15,794 nucleotides of DNA, from contig JBKECE010000241.1 in NCBI GenBank assembly GCA_047974325.1, positions 1-15,794 on the forward strand, in the 5' to 3' direction. Under the pieces are notes generated by a model. That model searched no databases and was not told where the DNA came from. It saw only the letters and a program-made list of their open reading frames with translations. Below are positions 15,070 to 15,794 of this stretch, piece after piece. The translations under genes and the position numbers were made by a program. The stretch comes from QVMP01 sp047974325 (lineage in GTDB: Bacteria; Bacteroidota; Bacteroidia; Bacteroidales; Dysgonomonadaceae). Position 1 is the stretch's first letter. Every line of letters begins with the position of its first letter.

Positions 15070-15794
15070 ATGAAAGTATTTTTTTGCTTTATTTTCATGT
15101 TTCTCAGCTTTTCAAAGATTGCACAATGTCAGCATAAGTCTACGACAGACCGAGATATAACATCGTTAACGATATTGAACCCCGAAAAAAATGATGGTTT
15201 TGGGATAAAAATCTCACTCGTTGCCATGTTCACAGCCGGAGTTGCCGACCGAAGTGGGTTCCGTTTGGGTGGAGGCATTTCTGTTTCTCAACAAATCGGC
15301 GATTGGTCTCTGGTTGCCGGATTAGATGCCTACAAGGCAAATAATGTATTCGGATTAGGCACAACTTATGCCGGATTAGTCTATGACGACAATAAATATG
15401 GAGGGTCATACTATGTGAATCACTACTATCAGGGTGATAGCCAGATTTCGGGTATATTAGGCATTCATCTCGATGAATTCAATATTCGTTTCGAAGATGA
15501 TATTCTAGCTTTACTATTCACCAATTTTACATTATATGACAGGTACCGCACAGCTGCGTTAGAAGTGCAGTTCAAGGGATTTGTCATTGGCACAAATGTT
15601 TACACCAACGAGGCAGATGGACTGACGGACATGTCATTGGATAACGCGAAAGGTGTATATGTGAACGGAAAGCAAATTTCGAGTCCTGTGTACGTTGGAT
15701 ATACAAGAAACAATCTTATATTAAGATACGGACTAAACTCCAAACTGGGAGGCTATTTAGGCCAAAATTGGTGGCATCAGTCATTTTTCGATAC
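15070..15794 (+). CDS. Secreted protein with polymorphic toxin type 23-like domain, 3' truncated
   Basis: The frame opens at ATG 15070 and is still open at the window end, giving 241 complete codons. Residues 1-20 form a signal peptide (MKVFFCFIFMFLSFSKIAQC). IAQC is a poor lipobox because Gln precedes the Cys, so Sec cleavage near AQ is more likely than a lipoprotein. From about residue 43 the protein is Gly/Tyr-rich and strand-forming. It resembles the bacterial polymorphic toxin type 23 domain (Ntox23-like) in its conserved runs: FRLGGGISVSQQIGDWSL, an acidic FEDD, RYRTAALEV (159-167), GTNVYTNEADG (174-184), NGKQISSPVYVGY (199-211) and ILRYG. That family is known from comparative studies of secreted toxin C-termini, and its biochemical activity is not firmly known to me. 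Here there is no long delivery module before the domain, only a signal peptide, and no immunity gene is visible before the edge. Alternatively it is a periplasmic or outer-membrane barrel-like protein of unknown role. Confidence 0.6.
   Translation, partial: MKVFFCFIFMFLSFSKIAQCQHKSTTDRDITSLTILNPEKNDGFGIKISLVAMFTAGVADRSGFRLGGGISVSQQIGDWSLVAGLDAYKANNVFGLGTTYAGLVYDDNKYGGSYYVNHYYQGDSQISGILGIHLDEFNIRFEDDILALLFTNFTLYDRYRTAALEVQFKGFVIGTNVYTNEADGLTDMSLDNAKGVYVNGKQISSPVYVGYTRNNLILRYGLNSKLGGYLGQNWWHQSFFD

Overview
The window is AT-rich DNA from a Bacteroidota chromosome, most likely order Bacteroidales. The taxonomic clues are the promoter -7 boxes of the TAnnTTTG type, the general lack of Shine-Dalgarno sites, two proteins tied to the type IX secretion system (a PorT-like barrel and a T9SS plug/DUF5103 protein), and a mutA-mutB methylmalonyl-CoA mutase pair of the succinate-propionate fermentation route. 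A propionate-forming, T9SS-bearing family such as Dysgonomonadaceae or Paludibacteraceae would fit, but the genus is a guess. I see no IS element, CRISPR array, tRNA, rRNA or prophage gene. The region reads as mostly core chromosome, with one more accessory-looking gene at the right edge.

Left part (1-3036): the C-terminal part of a flotillin-like membrane-scaffold protein runs rightward into a perfectly palindromic bidirectional terminator that it shares with leftward aroC (chorismate synthase). Upstream of aroC lies a second leftward unit. It starts with a 55-residue 2[4Fe-4S] ferredoxin gene and continues through an intercistronic terminator into an NfsB-like nitroreductase gene, which ends in its own terminator.

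Middle (3037-9235): a PorT-like outer-membrane barrel gene and a large cytoplasmic TPR protein gene run rightward. The TPR gene converges with a leftward gene for a 940-residue FAD/Fe-S D-lactate (or D-2-hydroxyacid) dehydrogenase. Their stop codons are only 10 bases apart, and a long hairpin is built from the coding ends of both genes.

Right part (9313-15794): a secreted T9SS plug-domain protein, then mutB and mutA, all leftward. mutA is promoter-proximal, and mutB follows after a 20-base gap holding an unusually good Shine-Dalgarno site. A strong terminator separates mutB from the plug gene. Divergent from mutA, and cut by the window end, is a secreted protein whose body resembles the polymorphic toxin type 23 domain. 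This is the most interesting item in the window.

Functionally, D-lactate oxidation, ferredoxin/flavin redox chemistry and methylmalonyl-CoA mutase fit an anaerobic or microaerobic fermenter. PorT and the plug protein indicate T9SS export. Function and family calls rest on motif recognition by eye, with no database search.
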